From Auanema rhodensis (lineage: Eukaryota; Nematoda; Chromadorea; Rhabditida; Rhabditidae): a stretch of DNA of 64,000 nt. Made by a program: the position numbers and the translations under genes. Of the stretch, positions 6,147-20,656 are shown piece by piece; position 1 is the first letter of the stretch; every line of letters begins with the position of its first letter. The stretch covers positions 11,914,131-11,978,130 of the forward strand of contig OZ059894.1 of assembly GCA_964057225.1 (NCBI GenBank). Direction: 5' to 3'. The notes beneath the pieces were generated by a model that was not told the origin of the DNA, searched no databases, and saw only the letters and a program-made list of their open reading frames with translations.

Positions 6147-7312
6147 ACAGTAAAAAGTCCAATCAAGAGAGAAATTTTTTCAACACATAGTTGTTTTTTT
6201 TTAAATATCATTGTTTTTCCTCATAACTCGGTTTAAACTCGTTCTAACCCGTTGAAATACGTCTAGAAAGTCTTTATAACATGCATATGTATGATAGAAC
6301 TTCATATTTATTGTAATAGAAAATTTTATTTTCAGACGTCTTGGTTAACAATGATATGTTTTACCCCCTTATAATTTTTATCATAATGTTCCTTATACGG
6401 AACGCTCAATGAAACTTGCTTCCAGAAAAATTTCTTTCTATTTTTTCTTCATATGTACGTAGATACTATAGAGAACTATGATAGAAAACTTTAACATTCA
6501 CGAAATCATCATTTCTCATTACGCTACGGAGGTTTAAAAAGCTGTGTTTTACCTTATAATAGACCGGAAAACCCTTGTGTTAAAACTGGACCGTTTTTAC
6601 ACATATAAAAATGTCCCGTATTCGGGACCCTAATGTAACTTTTGATTCCCTATATTTTTTTTCATGAAATTTACAATCTACTGTAGAAAGAAGAATTATT
6701 TTTATAAAAACTGTAAATTTTTGAAAAATGAAAACAAAACGAAAACAAAAACAACTTTTTTTTGAACATTTTCTCACACAAGGGTCCCCCCTTACCTACT
6801 TTTTTTCTCATTACTCGTTTCAACCTCATCCGATCACTCTGCAAACATGTTTAATCGTTCTAACTTGTTGAAATACGTCTTAAAAGTCTAAACAACATGC
6901 ATATGCATAATAGAAACCACCCGAATAGGCCCCCACGCACTAAACGAGATATATACATTACCAGTATAGTAATAGAACACATATTGAAGATTAATTCGAT
7001 AAGAACAATTTATTGACGTAGAGAATGTTTGTTCCGAAAAACTACAATATTAAACTATAAAAGTAACAAAAGCGTAGAGGCAGCAAAGACATGAATAAAC
7101 ATAAATGTAAATACAGAATTACCAGGTAGTACATAAGTATGACAAAAAATTATAAGAAAGCCATGAAAATAGAAGGTTTGTGAACAAATGAGAGGTACAT
7201 CTTTGATCGTATAGTCATTTCTAAACCGTTCGTATGCTGCAGCATCGTCATAAGCGTCACTCAAGTTGAATTTCCATGTGTACTACACGATTTTCATTCT
7301 TATTGTTACATT

Positions 7313-8340
7313 CTTTCCCTGAGGGAATGGGCCGTTCCCGCCAGCAGTGCAAGAGCGGGTCGACCCGTGAGGTGGAGCTAGCAAGCCAGCATCTACCTCA
7401 AGTCTCAAAAATCGGTTAACCTTATTGTGAACCAATGGAACACATATCGAAGGTTAATTCGATAAGAACGATTTATTGAAGTAGATAATGTTTGTCCCGG
7501 AGGACTACAATATTAAAATAATTACTGAAGCCCGAAGGCAGCGAGAAATAGTAAGGATACTACCTGCACTGAGTGCGTCGTATCATAAAAAAAGAGATAG
7601 CTAATGGGCAAGTTGAAGAGCTTGAAATTAACAATGACGTCACTAGAAGTAAAGTTTTCTATCTGCAGCTGCGGGTAAAGAGGGTCAGCGTAAGCAGAAT
7701 TCAATTCTACCAACAATTAGTGGGAACATTGAGAGAACAGATGAAGGAGGAAATTGTAACTTCAAGTAAAATAGATTATATCTTCAGCTGCGGGTAAAGA
7801 GAGTCAGCTTTGTACAGATTACTAGTTTACATAAGAAGTGGTAACATTTCAAAAAAGGAGCACAACATAAAAAACGAGACTACGGACTATGAGGTAAATG
7901 TTATCATTGTCTGGATCGATGATTCGGCATTTGATTGCAGCTGCGGATTGAGTGGATCAGCTTGCATGGCGTCCGCATTCGACATCAGGGAAAATGATGA
8001 GTTTCTTGAGGTCCGGCTCGGCGGGCTGTTATGTCCTATTCCCTGTTGATGGTGTTGTTGTCCTTGAGCTTGTTCTTCTTCCCAGAAAAAAAAAAACTGT
8101 GAAGCTGAAGAGTCCTATTAAACGTCTTTAAACGCAAGATTAATAAGAAGCTACTACAGCTAACACAGGACCGCCTCAAGGCCTGGTAGATCAACCAGTG
8201 TTGCTTCAATCACCAAGTATTGCGGCCTGGGCCCTTGGATCAATTCACAACACCAGTATAGCAATGGAACACATATCGAAGGTTAATTCGATAAGAACGA
8301 TTACTACACTTTGATCTTAGCCAAAAGGCCGAGAAGCGAT
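7313..8340 (-). pseudogene. U2 snRNA split by insertion (unit 3)
   Basis: 3' body 7313-7473, 5' part 8262-8340. The 41-bp copies are 7433-7473 and 8262-8302. Confidence 0.92.
7474..8261. mobile_element. U2 insertion, common form
   Basis: Representative of the common insert found in 15 units. The A tract is 11 nt long here (10 in units 2 and 10). The left part reads GTCCCGGAGGAC, a small hairpin, and GCCCGAAGGC. The three 24-bp repeats are as in unit 2. It has no open frame longer than about 80 codons and no recognisable enzyme for movement, so spread within the array is more likely by exchange between units than by transposition. Confidence 0.6.
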
Positions 8341-8783
8341 ACAGCATAGCCATGAGTATCAAAGACATCAAGCAAATGTATCGTACTTGTTACGAGTGCA
8401 CTCTCTCATTTGAATATAAAAGTGTGGTTTGACAATCTTGACTGTACAGGTCATAAATGGCTCATATAAACTGTGGATTTACTCAACTTTTGGACTTATT
8501 TTTTTCTTATTCGAAGCGCTGCACTTTTTTCTATTCTTTTTATTCAAATACTTGTATATAGTTTTATATGTACGGTTGCAAAGTTTCCGAATATTTTATA
8601 TATTTTTATACAATAATTAGGAGAAGGTTAATACAATGAAATCTCCCAACTTTACAGTGTTTGTATTGCTTACAGTATCTAGAACAACCACTCTTGTAAT
8701 ATTAGAGCACATATCAATCAACAACTTTTTCTAGTTATCAAAGCTTTTTTATTTCTTCAAGATATTTCAAATAAAATATAAAA

Positions 8784-8901
8784 GCTTACGACACCCGGGA
8801 TTCCCAAGCCGTCTCCGATCCAAGTACTAACCGGGCCCAACGTTGCTTGACTTGCCAGATCGGACGGGATGGCGTACTTTCAACGTGGTATGGTCGTAAG
8901 C
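8784..8901 (-). rRNA. 5S ribosomal RNA, type B
   Basis: 118 nt, intact, first of a pair. Confidence 0.97.
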
Positions 8902-9143
8902 AATGTTATATTCTTCATTATCAGTTATATCACTCTAAATCTTGTTGTTAATAGTTAGGACCACAAAGAAAACAACAGGAACAGTAACAAATGAAATGCC
9001 CAAACTTTACAGTGTTCGAGTTATTTACAGTATCTAAGACTACCTCTGTCGTGTTATTAGAGCAAACATTCGATTAACAACAACTTTTTTTTAGTTATCA
9101 AAGCTTTTTTATTTCTTCAAAAAATTTCAAATAAAATATAAAA

Positions 9144-9261
9144 GCTTACGACACCCGGGATTCCCAAGCCGTCTCCGATCCAAGTACTAACCGGGCCCAA
9201 CGTTGCTTGACTTGCCAGATCGGACGGGATGGCGTACTTTCAACGTGGTATGGTCGTAAGC
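9144..9261 (-). rRNA. 5S ribosomal RNA, type A
   Basis: 118 nt, intact, followed by the spacer of unit 4. Confidence 0.97.
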
Positions 9262-9403
9262 AATGTCATATTCTTCATTATCAGTTATATCACTCTAAAT
9301 CTTGTTGTTAATAGATACGACCACAAAGAAAACAACAGGAACAGTAACAATAACAAAAAAAATTTTTTTTTCACCTATGTGTCTAAAGGTTAGCCATGTA
9401 TCC

Positions 9404-9455
<52 letters not shown>

Positions 9456-10621
9456 ACAGTAAAAAGTCCAATCAAGAGAGAAATTTTTTCAACACATAGT
9501 TGTTTTTTTTTAAATATCATTGTTTTTCCTCATAACTCGGTTTAAACTCGTTCTAACCCGTTGAAATACGTCTAGAAAGTCTTTATAACATGCATATGTA
9601 TGATAGAACTTCATATTTATTGTAATAGAAAATTTTATTTTCAGACGTCTTGGTTAACAATGATATGTTTTACCCCCTTATAATTTTTATCATAATGTTC
9701 CTTATACGGAACGCTCAATGAAACTTGCTTCCAGAAAAATTTCTTTCTATTTTTTCTTCATATGTACGTAGATACTATAGAGAACTATGATAGAAAACTT
9801 TAACATTCACGAAATCATCATTTCTCATTACGCTACGGAGGTTTAAAAAGCTGTGTTTTACCTTATAATAGACCGGAAAACCCTTGTGTTAAAACTGGAC
9901 CGTTTTTACACATATAAAAATGTCCCGTATTCGGGACCCTAATGTAACTTTTGATTCCCTATATTTTTTTTCATGAAATTTACAATCTACTGTAGAAAGA
10001 AGAATTATTTTTATAAAAACTGTAAATTTTTGAAAAATGAAAACAAAACGAAAACAAAAACAACTTTTTTTTGAACATTTTCTCACACAAGGGTCCCCCC
10101 TTACCTACTTTTTTTCTCATTACTCGTTTCAACCTCATCCGATCACTCTGCAAACATGTTTAATCGTTCTAACTTGTTGAAATACGTCTTAAAAGTCTAA
10201 ACAACATGCATATGCATAATAGAAACCACCCGAATAGGCCCCCACGCACTAAACGAGATATATACATTACCAGTATAGTAATAGAACACATATTGAAGAT
10301 TAATTCGATAAGAACAATTTATTGACGTAGAGAATGTTTGTTCCGAAAAACTACAATATTAAACTATAAAAGTAACAAAAGCGTAGAGGCAGCAAAGACA
10401 TGAATAAACATAAATGTAAATACAGAATTACCAGGTAGTACATAAGTATGACAAAAAATTATAAGAAAGCCATGAAAATAGAAGGTTTGTGAACAAATGA
10501 GAGGTACATCTTTGATCGTATAGTCATTTCTAAACCGTTCGTATGCTGCAGCATCGTCATAAGCGTCACTCAAGTTGAATTTCCATGTGTACTACACGAT
10601 TTTCATTCTTATTGTTACATT

Positions 10622-11649
10622 CTTTCCCTGAGGGAATGGGCCGTTCCCGCCAGCAGTGCAAGAGCGGGTCGACCCGTGAGGTGGAGCTAGCAAGCCAGCA
10701 TCTACCTCAAGTCTCAAAAATCGGTTAACCTTATTGTGAACCAATGGAACACATATCGAAGGTTAATTCGATAAGAACGATTTATTGAAGTAGATAATGT
10801 TTGTCCCGGAGGACTACAATATTAAAATAATTACTGAAGCCCGAAGGCAGCGAGAAATAGTAAGGATACTACCTGCACTGAGTGCGTCGTATCATAAAAA
10901 AAGAGATAGCTAATGGGCAAGTTGAAGAGCTTGAAATTAACAATGACGTCACTAGAAGTAAAGTTTTCTATCTGCAGCTGCGGGTAAAGAGGGTCAGCGT
11001 AAGCAGAATTCAATTCTACCAACAATTAGTGGGAACATTGAGAGAACAGATGAAGGAGGAAATTGTAACTTCAAGTAAAATAGATTATATCTTCAGCTGC
11101 GGGTAAAGAGAGTCAGCTTTGTACAGATTACTAGTTTACATAAGAAGTGGTAACATTTCAAAAAAGGAGCACAACATAAAAAACGAGACTACGGACTATG
11201 AGGTAAATGTTATCATTGTCTGGATCGATGATTCGGCATTTGATTGCAGCTGCGGATTGAGTGGATCAGCTTGCATGGCGTCCGCATTCGACATCAGGGA
11301 AAATGATGAGTTTCTTGAGGTCCGGCTCGGCGGGCTGTTATGTCCTATTCCCTGTTGATGGTGTTGTTGTCCTTGAGCTTGTTCTTCTTCCCAGAAAAAA
11401 AAAAACTGTGAAGCTGAAGAGTCCTATTAAACGTCTTTAAACGCAAGATTAATAAGAAGCTACTACAGCTAACACAGGACCGCCTCAAGGCCTGGTAGAT
11501 CAACCAGTGTTGCTTCAATCACCAAGTATTGCGGCCTGGGCCCTTGGATCAATTCACAACACCAGTATAGCAATGGAACACATATCGAAGGTTAATTCGA
11601 TAAGAACGATTACTACACTTTGATCTTAGCCAAAAGGCCGAGAAGCGAT
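10622..11649 (-). pseudogene. U2 snRNA split by insertion (unit 4)
   Basis: 3' body 10622-10782, 5' part 11571-11649. Confidence 0.92.
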
Positions 11650-12092
11650 ACAGCATAGCCATGAGTATCAAAGACATCAAGCAAATGTATCGTACTTGTT
11701 ACGAGTGCACTCTCTCATTTGAATATAAAAGTGTGGTTTGACAATCTTGACTGTACAGGTCATAAATGGCTCATATAAACTGTGGATTTACTCAACTTTT
11801 GGACTTATTTTTTTCTTATTCGAAGCGCTGCACTTTTTTCTATTCTTTTTATTCAAATACTTGTATATAGTTTTATATGTACGGTTGCAAAGTTTCCGAA
11901 TATTTTATATATTTTTATACAATAATTAGGAGAAGGTTAATACAATGAAATCTCCCAACTTTACAGTGTTTGTATTGCTTACAGTATCTAGAACAACCAC
12001 TCTTGTAATATTAGAGCACATATCAATCAACAACTTTTTCTAGTTATCAAAGCTTTTTTATTTCTTCAAGATATTTCAAATAAAATATAAAA

Positions 12093-12210
12093 GCTTACGA
12101 CACCCGGGATTCCCAAGCCGTCTCCGATCCAAGTACTAACCGGGCCCAACGTTGCTTGACTTGCCAGATCGGACGGGATGGCGTACTTTCAACGTGGTAT
12201 GGTCGTAAGC
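12093..12210 (-). rRNA. 5S ribosomal RNA, single B/A hybrid
   Basis: This junction has only one 5S gene. It has a type B 3' flank and type B upstream T, then changes to type A sequence (agatacgacc) about 50 bp upstream. The exchange point is therefore upstream of the gene. Confidence 0.97.
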
Positions 12211-12352
12211 AATGTTATATTCTTCATTATCAGTTATATCACTCTAAATCTTGTTGTTAATAGATACGACCACAAAGAAAACAACAGGAACAGTAACAAT
12301 AACAAAAAAAATTTTTTTTTCACCTATGTGTCTAAAGGTTAGCCATGTATCC

Positions 12353-12408
<56 letters not shown>

Positions 12409-13574
12409 ACAGTAAAAAGTCCAATCAAGAGAGAAATTTTTTCAACACATAGTTGTTTTTTTTTAAATATCATTGTTTTTCCTCATAACTCGGTTTAAAC
12501 TCGTTCTAACCCGTTGAAATACGTCTAGAAAGTCTTTATAACATGCATATGTATGATAGAACTTCATATTTATTGTAATAGAAAATTTTATTTTCAGACG
12601 TCTTGGTTAACAATGATATGTTTTACCCCCTTATAATTTTTATCATAATGTTCCTTATACGGAACGCTCAATGAAACTTGCTTCCAGAAAAATTTCTTTC
12701 TATTTTTTCTTCATATGTACGTAGATACTATAGAGAACTATGATAGAAAACTTTAACATTCACGAAATCATCATTTCTCATTACGCTACGGAGGTTTAAA
12801 AAGCTGTGTTTTACCTTATAATAGACCGGAAAACCCTTGTGTTAAAACTGGACCGTTTTTACACATATAAAAATGTCCCGTATTCGGGACCCTAATGTAA
12901 CTTTTGATTCCCTATATTTTTTTTCATGAAATTTACAATCTACTGTAGAAAGAAGAATTATTTTTATAAAAACTGTAAATTTTTGAAAAATGAAAACAAA
13001 ACGAAAACAAAAACAACTTTTTTTTGAACATTTTCTCACACAAGGGTCCCCCCTTACCTACTTTTTTTCTCATTACTCGTTTCAACCTCATCCGATCACT
13101 CTGCAAACATGTTTAATCGTTCTAACTTGTTGAAATACGTCTTAAAAGTCTAAACAACATGCATATGCATAATAGAAACCACCCGAATAGGCCCCCACGC
13201 ACTAAACGAGATATATACATTACCAGTATAGTAATAGAACACATATTGAAGATTAATTCGATAAGAACAATTTATTGACGTAGAGAATGTTTGTTCCGAA
13301 AAACTACAATATTAAACTATAAAAGTAACAAAAGCGTAGAGGCAGCAAAGACATGAATAAACATAAATGTAAATACAGAATTACCAGGTAGTACATAAGT
13401 ATGACAAAAAATTATAAGAAAGCCATGAAAATAGAAGGTTTGTGAACAAATGAGAGGTACATCTTTGATCGTATAGTCATTTCTAAACCGTTCGTATGCT
13501 GCAGCATCGTCATAAGCGTCACTCAAGTTGAATTTCCATGTGTACTACACGATTTTCATTCTTATTGTTACATT

Positions 13575-13773
13575 CTTTCCCTGAGGGAATGGGCCGTTCC
13601 CGCCAGCAGTGCAAGAGCGGGTCGACCCGTGAGGTGGAGCTAGCAAGCCAGCATCTACCTCAAGTCTCAAAAATCGGTTAACCTTATTGTGAACCAATGG
13701 AACACATATCGAAGGTTAATTCGATAAGAACGATTACTACACTTTGATCTTAGCCAAAAGGCCGAGAAGCGAT
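13575..13773 (-). ncRNA. U2 spliceosomal snRNA, intact (unit 5)
   Basis: Uninterrupted copy, same sequence as 1529-1727. It lies in the shortest unit (2124-bp period), with neither the insert nor the second 5S upstream. Confidence 0.95.
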
Positions 13774-14216
13774 ACAGCATAGCCATGAGTATCAAAGACA
13801 TCAAGCAAATGTATCGTACTTGTTACGAGTGCACTCTCTCATTTGAATATAAAAGTGTGGTTTGACAATCTTGACTGTACAGGTCATAAATGGCTCATAT
13901 AAACTGTGGATTTACTCAACTTTTGGACTTATTTTTTTCTTATTCGAAGCGCTGCACTTTTTTCTATTCTTTTTATTCAAATACTTGTATATAGTTTTAT
14001 ATGTACGGTTGCAAAGTTTCCGAATATTTTATATATTTTTATACAATAATTAGGAGAAGGTTAATACAATGAAATCTCCCAACTTTACAGTGTTTGTATT
14101 GCTTACAGTATCTAGAACAACCACTCTTGTAATATTAGAGCACATATCAATCAACAACTTTTTCTAGTTATCAAAGCTTTTTTATTTCTTCAAGATATTT
14201 CAAATAAAATATAAAA

Positions 14217-14324
14217 GCTTACGACACCCGGGATTCTCCGATCCAAGTACTAACCGGGCCCAACGTTGCTTGACTTGCCAGATCGGACGGGATGGCGTAC
14301 TTTCAACGTGGTATGGTCGTAAGC
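14217..14324 (-). pseudogene. 5S rRNA with 10-nt deletion, type B
   Basis: It is 108 nt long instead of 118. Ten bases are missing from the 3' half between GGGATT and CTCCGATCC (plus-strand reading). This removes part of a helix next to the terminal stem, so the product is unlikely to fold as normal 5S rRNA. All flanks are intact. Confidence 0.9.
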
Positions 14325-14566
14325 AATGTTATATTCTTCATTATCAGTTATATCACTCTAAATCTTGTTGTTAATAGTTAGGACCACAAAGAAAACAACA
14401 GGAACAGTAACAAATGAAATGCCCAAACTTTACAGTGTTCGAGTTATTTACAGTATCTAAGACTACCTCTGTCGTGTTATTAGAGCAAACATTCGATTAA
14501 CAACAACTTTTTTTTAGTTATCAAAGCTTTTTTATTTCTTCAAAAAATTTCAAATAAAATATAAAA

Positions 14567-14684
14567 GCTTACGACACCCGGGATTCCCAAGCCGTCTCCG
14601 ATCCAAGTACTAACCGGGCCCAACGTTGCTTGACTTGCCAGATCGGACGGGATGGCGTACTTTCAACGTGGTATGGTCGTAAGC
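14567..14684 (-). rRNA. 5S ribosomal RNA, type A
   Basis: 118 nt, intact partner of the damaged gene at 14217-14324. Confidence 0.97.
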
Positions 14685-14826
14685 AATGTCATATTCTTCA
14701 TTATCAGTTATATCACTCTAAATCTTGTTGTTAATAGATACGACCACAAAGAAAACAACAGGAACAGTAACAATAACAAAAAAAATTTTTTTTTCACCTA
14801 TGTGTCTAAAGGTTAGCCATGTATCC

Positions 14827-14870
<44 letters not shown>

Positions 14871-16037
14871 ACAGTAAAAAGTCCAATCAAGAGAGAAATT
14901 TTTTCAACACATAGTTGTTTTTTTTTTAAATATCATTGTTTTTCCTCATAACTCGGTTTAAACTCGTTCTAACCCGTTGAAATACGTCTAGAAAGTCTTT
15001 ATAACATGCATATGTATGATAGAACTTCATATTTATTGTAATAGAAAATTTTATTTTCAGACGTCTTGGTTAACAATGATATGTTTTACCCCCTTATAAT
15101 TTTTATCATAATGTTCCTTATACGGAACGCTCAATGAAACTTGCTTCCAGAAAAATTTCTTTCTATTTTTTCTTCATATGTACGTAGATACTATAGAGAA
15201 CTATGATAGAAAACTTTAACATTCACGAAATCATCATTTCTCATTACGCTACGGAGGTTTAAAAAGCTGTGTTTTACCTTATAATAGACCGGAAAACCCT
15301 TGTGTTAAAACTGGACCGTTTTTACACATATAAAAATGTCCCGTATTCGGGACCCTAATGTAACTTTTGATTCCCTATATTTTTTTTCATGAAATTTACA
15401 ATCTACTGTAGAAAGAAGAATTATTTTTATAAAAACTGTAAATTTTTGAAAAATGAAAACAAAACGAAAACAAAAACAACTTTTTTTTGAACATTTTCTC
15501 ACACAAGGGTCCCCCCTTACCTACTTTTTTTCTCATTACTCGTTTCAACCTCATCCGATCACTCTGCAAACATGTTTAATCGTTCTAACTTGTTGAAATA
15601 CGTCTTAAAAGTCTAAACAACATGCATATGCATAATAGAAACCACCCGAATAGGCCCCCACGCACTAAACGAGATATATACATTACCAGTATAGTAATAG
15701 AACACATATTGAAGATTAATTCGATAAGAACAATTTATTGACGTAGAGAATGTTTGTTCCGAAAAACTACAATATTAAACTATAAAAGTAACAAAAGCGT
15801 AGAGGCAGCAAAGACATGAATAAACATAAATGTAAATACAGAATTACCAGGTAGTACATAAGTATGACAAAAAATTATAAGAAAGCCATGAAAATAGAAG
15901 GTTTGTGAACAAATGAGAGGTACATCTTTGATCGTATAGTCATTTCTAAACCGTTCGTATGCTGCAGCATCGTCATAAGCGTCACTCAAGTTGAATTTCC
16001 ATGTGTACTACACGATTTTCATTCTTATTGTTACATT

Positions 16038-16236
16038 CTTTCCCTGAGGGAATGGGCCGTTCCCGCCAGCAGTGCAAGAGCGGGTCGACCCGTGAGGTGG
16101 AGCTAGCAAGCCAGCATCTACCTCAAGTCTCAAAAATCGGTTAACCTTATTGTGAACCAATGGAACACATATCGAAGGTTAATTCGATAAGAACGATTAC
16201 TACACTTTGATCTTAGCCAAAAGGCCGAGAAGCGAT
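16038..16236 (-). ncRNA. U2 spliceosomal snRNA, intact (unit 6)
   Basis: Uninterrupted, same sequence as 1529-1727. Confidence 0.95.
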
Positions 16237-16679
16237 ACAGCATAGCCATGAGTATCAAAGACATCAAGCAAATGTATCGTACTTGTTACGAGTGCACTCT
16301 CTCATTTGAATATAAAAGTGTGGTTTGACAATCTTGACTGTACAGGTCATAAATGGCTCATATAAACTGTGGATTTACTCAACTTTTGGACTTATTTTTT
16401 TCTTATTCGAAGCGCTGCACTTTTTTCTATTCTTTTTATTCAAATACTTGTATATAGTTTTATATGTACGGTTGCAAAGTTTCCGAATATTTTATATATT
16501 TTTATACAATAATTAGGAGAAGGTTAATACAATGAAATCTCCCAACTTTACAGTGTTTGTATTGCTTACAGTATCTAGAACAACCACTCTTGTAATATTA
16601 GAGCACATATCAATCAACAACTTTTTCTAGTTATCAAAGCTTTTTTATTTCTTCAAGATATTTCAAATAAAATATAAAA

Positions 16680-16797
16680 GCTTACGACACCCGGGATTCC
16701 CAAGCCGTCTCCGATCCAAGTACTAACCGGGCCCAACGTTGCTTGACTTGCCAGATCGGACGGGATGGCGTACTTTCAACGTGGTATGGTCGTAAGC
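16680..16797 (-). rRNA. 5S ribosomal RNA, type B
   Basis: 118 nt, intact. Confidence 0.97.
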
Positions 16798-17039
16798 AAT
16801 GTTATATTCTTCATTATCAGTTATATCACTCTAAATCTTGTTGTTAATAGTTAGGACCACAAAGAAAACAACAGGAACAGTAACAAATGAAATGCCCAAA
16901 CTTTACAGTGTTCGAGTTATTTACAGTATCTAAGACTACCTCTGTCGTGTTATTAGAGCAAACATTCGATTAACAACAACTTTTTTTTAGTTATCAAAGC
17001 TTTTTTATTTCTTCAAAAAATTTCAAATAAAATATAAAA

Positions 17040-17157
17040 GCTTACGACACCCGGGATTCCCAAGCCGTCTCCGATCCAAGTACTAACCGGGCCCAACGTT
17101 GCTTGACTTGCCAGATCGGACGGGATGGCGTACTTTCAACGTGGTATGGTCGTAAGC
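17040..17157 (-). rRNA. 5S ribosomal RNA, type A
   Basis: 118 nt, intact, followed by the spacer of unit 7. Confidence 0.97.
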
Positions 17158-17299
17158 AATGTCATATTCTTCATTATCAGTTATATCACTCTAAATCTTG
17201 TTGTTAATAGATACGACCACAAAGAAAACAACAGGAACAGTAACAATAACAAAAAAAATTTTTTTTTCACCTATGTGTCTAAAGGTTAGCCATGTATCC

Positions 17300-17347
<48 letters not shown>

Positions 17348-18513
17348 ACAGTAAAAAGTCCAATCAAGAGAGAAATTTTTTCAACACATAGTTGTTTTTT
17401 TTTAAATATCATTGTTTTTCCTCATAACTCGGTTTAAACTCGTTCTAACCCGTTGAAATACGTCTAGAAAGTCTTTATAACATGCATATGTATGATAGAA
17501 CTTCATATTTATTGTAATAGAAAATTTTATTTTCAGACGTCTTGGTTAACAATGATATGTTTTACCCCCTTATAATTTTTATCATAATGTTCCTTATACG
17601 GAACGCTCAATGAAACTTGCTTCCAGAAAAATTTCTTTCTATTTTTTCTTCATATGTACGTAGATACTATAGAGAACTATGATAGAAAACTTTAACATTC
17701 ACGAAATCATCATTTCTCATTACGCTACGGAGGTTTAAAAAGCTGTGTTTTACCTTATAATAGACCGGAAAACCCTTGTGTTAAAACTGGACCGTTTTTA
17801 CACATATAAAAATGTCCCGTATTCGGGACCCTAATGTAACTTTTGATTCCCTATATTTTTTTTCATGAAATTTACAATCTACTGTAGAAAGAAGAATTAT
17901 TTTTATAAAAACTGTAAATTTTTGAAAAATGAAAACAAAACGAAAACAAAAACAACTTTTTTTTGAACATTTTCTCACACAAGGGTCCCCCCTTACCTAC
18001 TTTTTTTCTCATTACTCGTTTCAACCTCATCCGATCACTCTGCAAACATGTTTAATCGTTCTAACTTGTTGAAATACGTCTTAAAAGTCTAAACAACATG
18101 CATATGCATAATAGAAACCACCCGAATAGGCCCCCACGCACTAAACGAGATATATACATTACCAGTATAGTAATAGAACACATATTGAAGATTAATTCGA
18201 TAAGAACAATTTATTGACGTAGAGAATGTTTGTTCCGAAAAACTACAATATTAAACTATAAAAGTAACAAAAGCGTAGAGGCAGCAAAGACATGAATAAA
18301 CATAAATGTAAATACAGAATTACCAGGTAGTACATAAGTATGACAAAAAATTATAAGAAAGCCATGAAAATAGAAGGTTTGTGAACAAATGAGAGGTACA
18401 TCTTTGATCGTATAGTCATTTCTAAACCGTTCGTATGCTGCAGCATCGTCATAAGCGTCACTCAAGTTGAATTTCCATGTGTACTACACGATTTTCATTC
18501 TTATTGTTACATT

Positions 18514-19541
18514 CTTTCCCTGAGGGAATGGGCCGTTCCCGCCAGCAGTGCAAGAGCGGGTCGACCCGTGAGGTGGAGCTAGCAAGCCAGCATCTACCTC
18601 AAGTCTCAAAAATCGGTTAACCTTATTGTGAACCAATGGAACACATATCGAAGGTTAATTCGATAAGAACGATTTATTGAAGTAGATAATGTTTGTCCCG
18701 GAGGACTACAATATTAAAATAATTACTGAAGCCCGAAGGCAGCGAGAAATAGTAAGGATACTACCTGCACTGAGTGCGTCGTATCATAAAAAAAGAGATA
18801 GCTAATGGGCAAGTTGAAGAGCTTGAAATTAACAATGACGTCACTAGAAGTAAAGTTTTCTATCTGCAGCTGCGGGTAAAGAGGGTCAGCGTAAGCAGAA
18901 TTCAATTCTACCAACAATTAGTGGGAACATTGAGAGAACAGATGAAGGAGGAAATTGTAACTTCAAGTAAAATAGATTATATCTTCAGCTGCGGGTAAAG
19001 AGAGTCAGCTTTGTACAGATTACTAGTTTACATAAGAAGTGGTAACATTTCAAAAAAGGAGCACAACATAAAAAACGAGACTACGGACTATGAGGTAAAT
19101 GTTATCATTGTCTGGATCGATGATTCGGCATTTGATTGCAGCTGCGGATTGAGTGGATCAGCTTGCATGGCGTCCGCATTCGACATCAGGGAAAATGATG
19201 AGTTTCTTGAGGTCCGGCTCGGCGGGCTGTTATGTCCTATTCCCTGTTGATGGTGTTGTTGTCCTTGAGCTTGTTCTTCTTCCCAGAAAAAAAAAAACTG
19301 TGAAGCTGAAGAGTCCTATTAAACGTCTTTAAACGCAAGATTAATAAGAAGCTACTACAGCTAACACAGGACCGCCTCAAGGCCTGGTAGATCAACCAGT
19401 GTTGCTTCAATCACCAAGTATTGCGGCCTGGGCCCTTGGATCAATTCACAACACCAGTATAGCAATGGAACACATATCGAAGGTTAATTCGATAAGAACG
19501 ATTACTACACTTTGATCTTAGCCAAAAGGCCGAGAAGCGAT
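18514..19541 (-). pseudogene. U2 snRNA split by insertion (unit 7)
   Basis: 3' body 18514-18674, 5' part 19463-19541. This lone split copy stands between units with intact U2. Confidence 0.92.
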
Positions 19542-19984
19542 ACAGCATAGCCATGAGTATCAAAGACATCAAGCAAATGTATCGTACTTGTTACGAGTGC
19601 ACTCTCTCATTTGAATATAAAAGTGTGGTTTGACAATCTTGACTGTACAGGTCATAAATGGCTCATATAAACTGTGGATTTACTCAACTTTTGGACTTAT
19701 TTTTTTCTTATTCGAAGCGCTGCACTTTTTTCTATTCTTTTTATTCAAATACTTGTATATAGTTTTATATGTACGGTTGCAAAGTTTCCGAATATTTTAT
19801 ATATTTTTATACAATAATTAGGAGAAGGTTAATACAATGAAATCTCCCAACTTTACAGTGTTTGTATTGCTTACAGTATCTAGAACAACCACTCTTGTAA
19901 TATTAGAGCACATATCAATCAACAACTTTTTCTAGTTATCAAAGCTTTTTTATTTCTTCAAGATATTTCAAATAAAATATAAAA

Positions 19985-20102
19985 GCTTACGACACCCGGG
20001 ATTCCCAAGCCGTCTCCGATCCAAGTACTAACCGGGCCCAACGTTGCTTGACTTGCCAGATCGGACGGGATGGCGTACTTTCAACGTGGTATGGTCGTAA
20101 GC
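19985..20102 (-). rRNA. 5S ribosomal RNA, type B
   Basis: 118 nt, intact. Confidence 0.97.
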
Positions 20103-20344
20103 AATGTTATATTCTTCATTATCAGTTATATCACTCTAAATCTTGTTGTTAATAGTTAGGACCACAAAGAAAACAACAGGAACAGTAACAAATGAAATGC
20201 CCAAACTTTACAGTGTTCGAGTTATTTACAGTATCTAAGACTACCTCTGTCGTGTTATTAGAGCAAACATTCGATTAACAACAACTTTTTTTTAGTTATC
20301 AAAGCTTTTTTATTTCTTCAAAAAATTTCAAATAAAATATAAAA

Positions 20345-20462
20345 GCTTACGACACCCGGGATTCCCAAGCCGTCTCCGATCCAAGTACTAACCGGGCCCA
20401 ACGTTGCTTGACTTGCCAGATCGGACGGGATGGCGTACTTTCAACGTGGTATGGTCGTAAGC
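20345..20462 (-). rRNA. 5S ribosomal RNA, type A
   Basis: 118 nt, intact, followed by the spacer of unit 8. Confidence 0.97.
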
Positions 20463-20604
20463 AATGTCATATTCTTCATTATCAGTTATATCACTCTAAA
20501 TCTTGTTGTTAATAGATACGACCACAAAGAAAACAACAGGAACAGTAACAATAACAAAAAAAATTTTTTTTTCACCTATGTGTCTAAAGGTTAGCCATGT
20601 ATCC

Positions 20605-20656
<52 letters not shown>

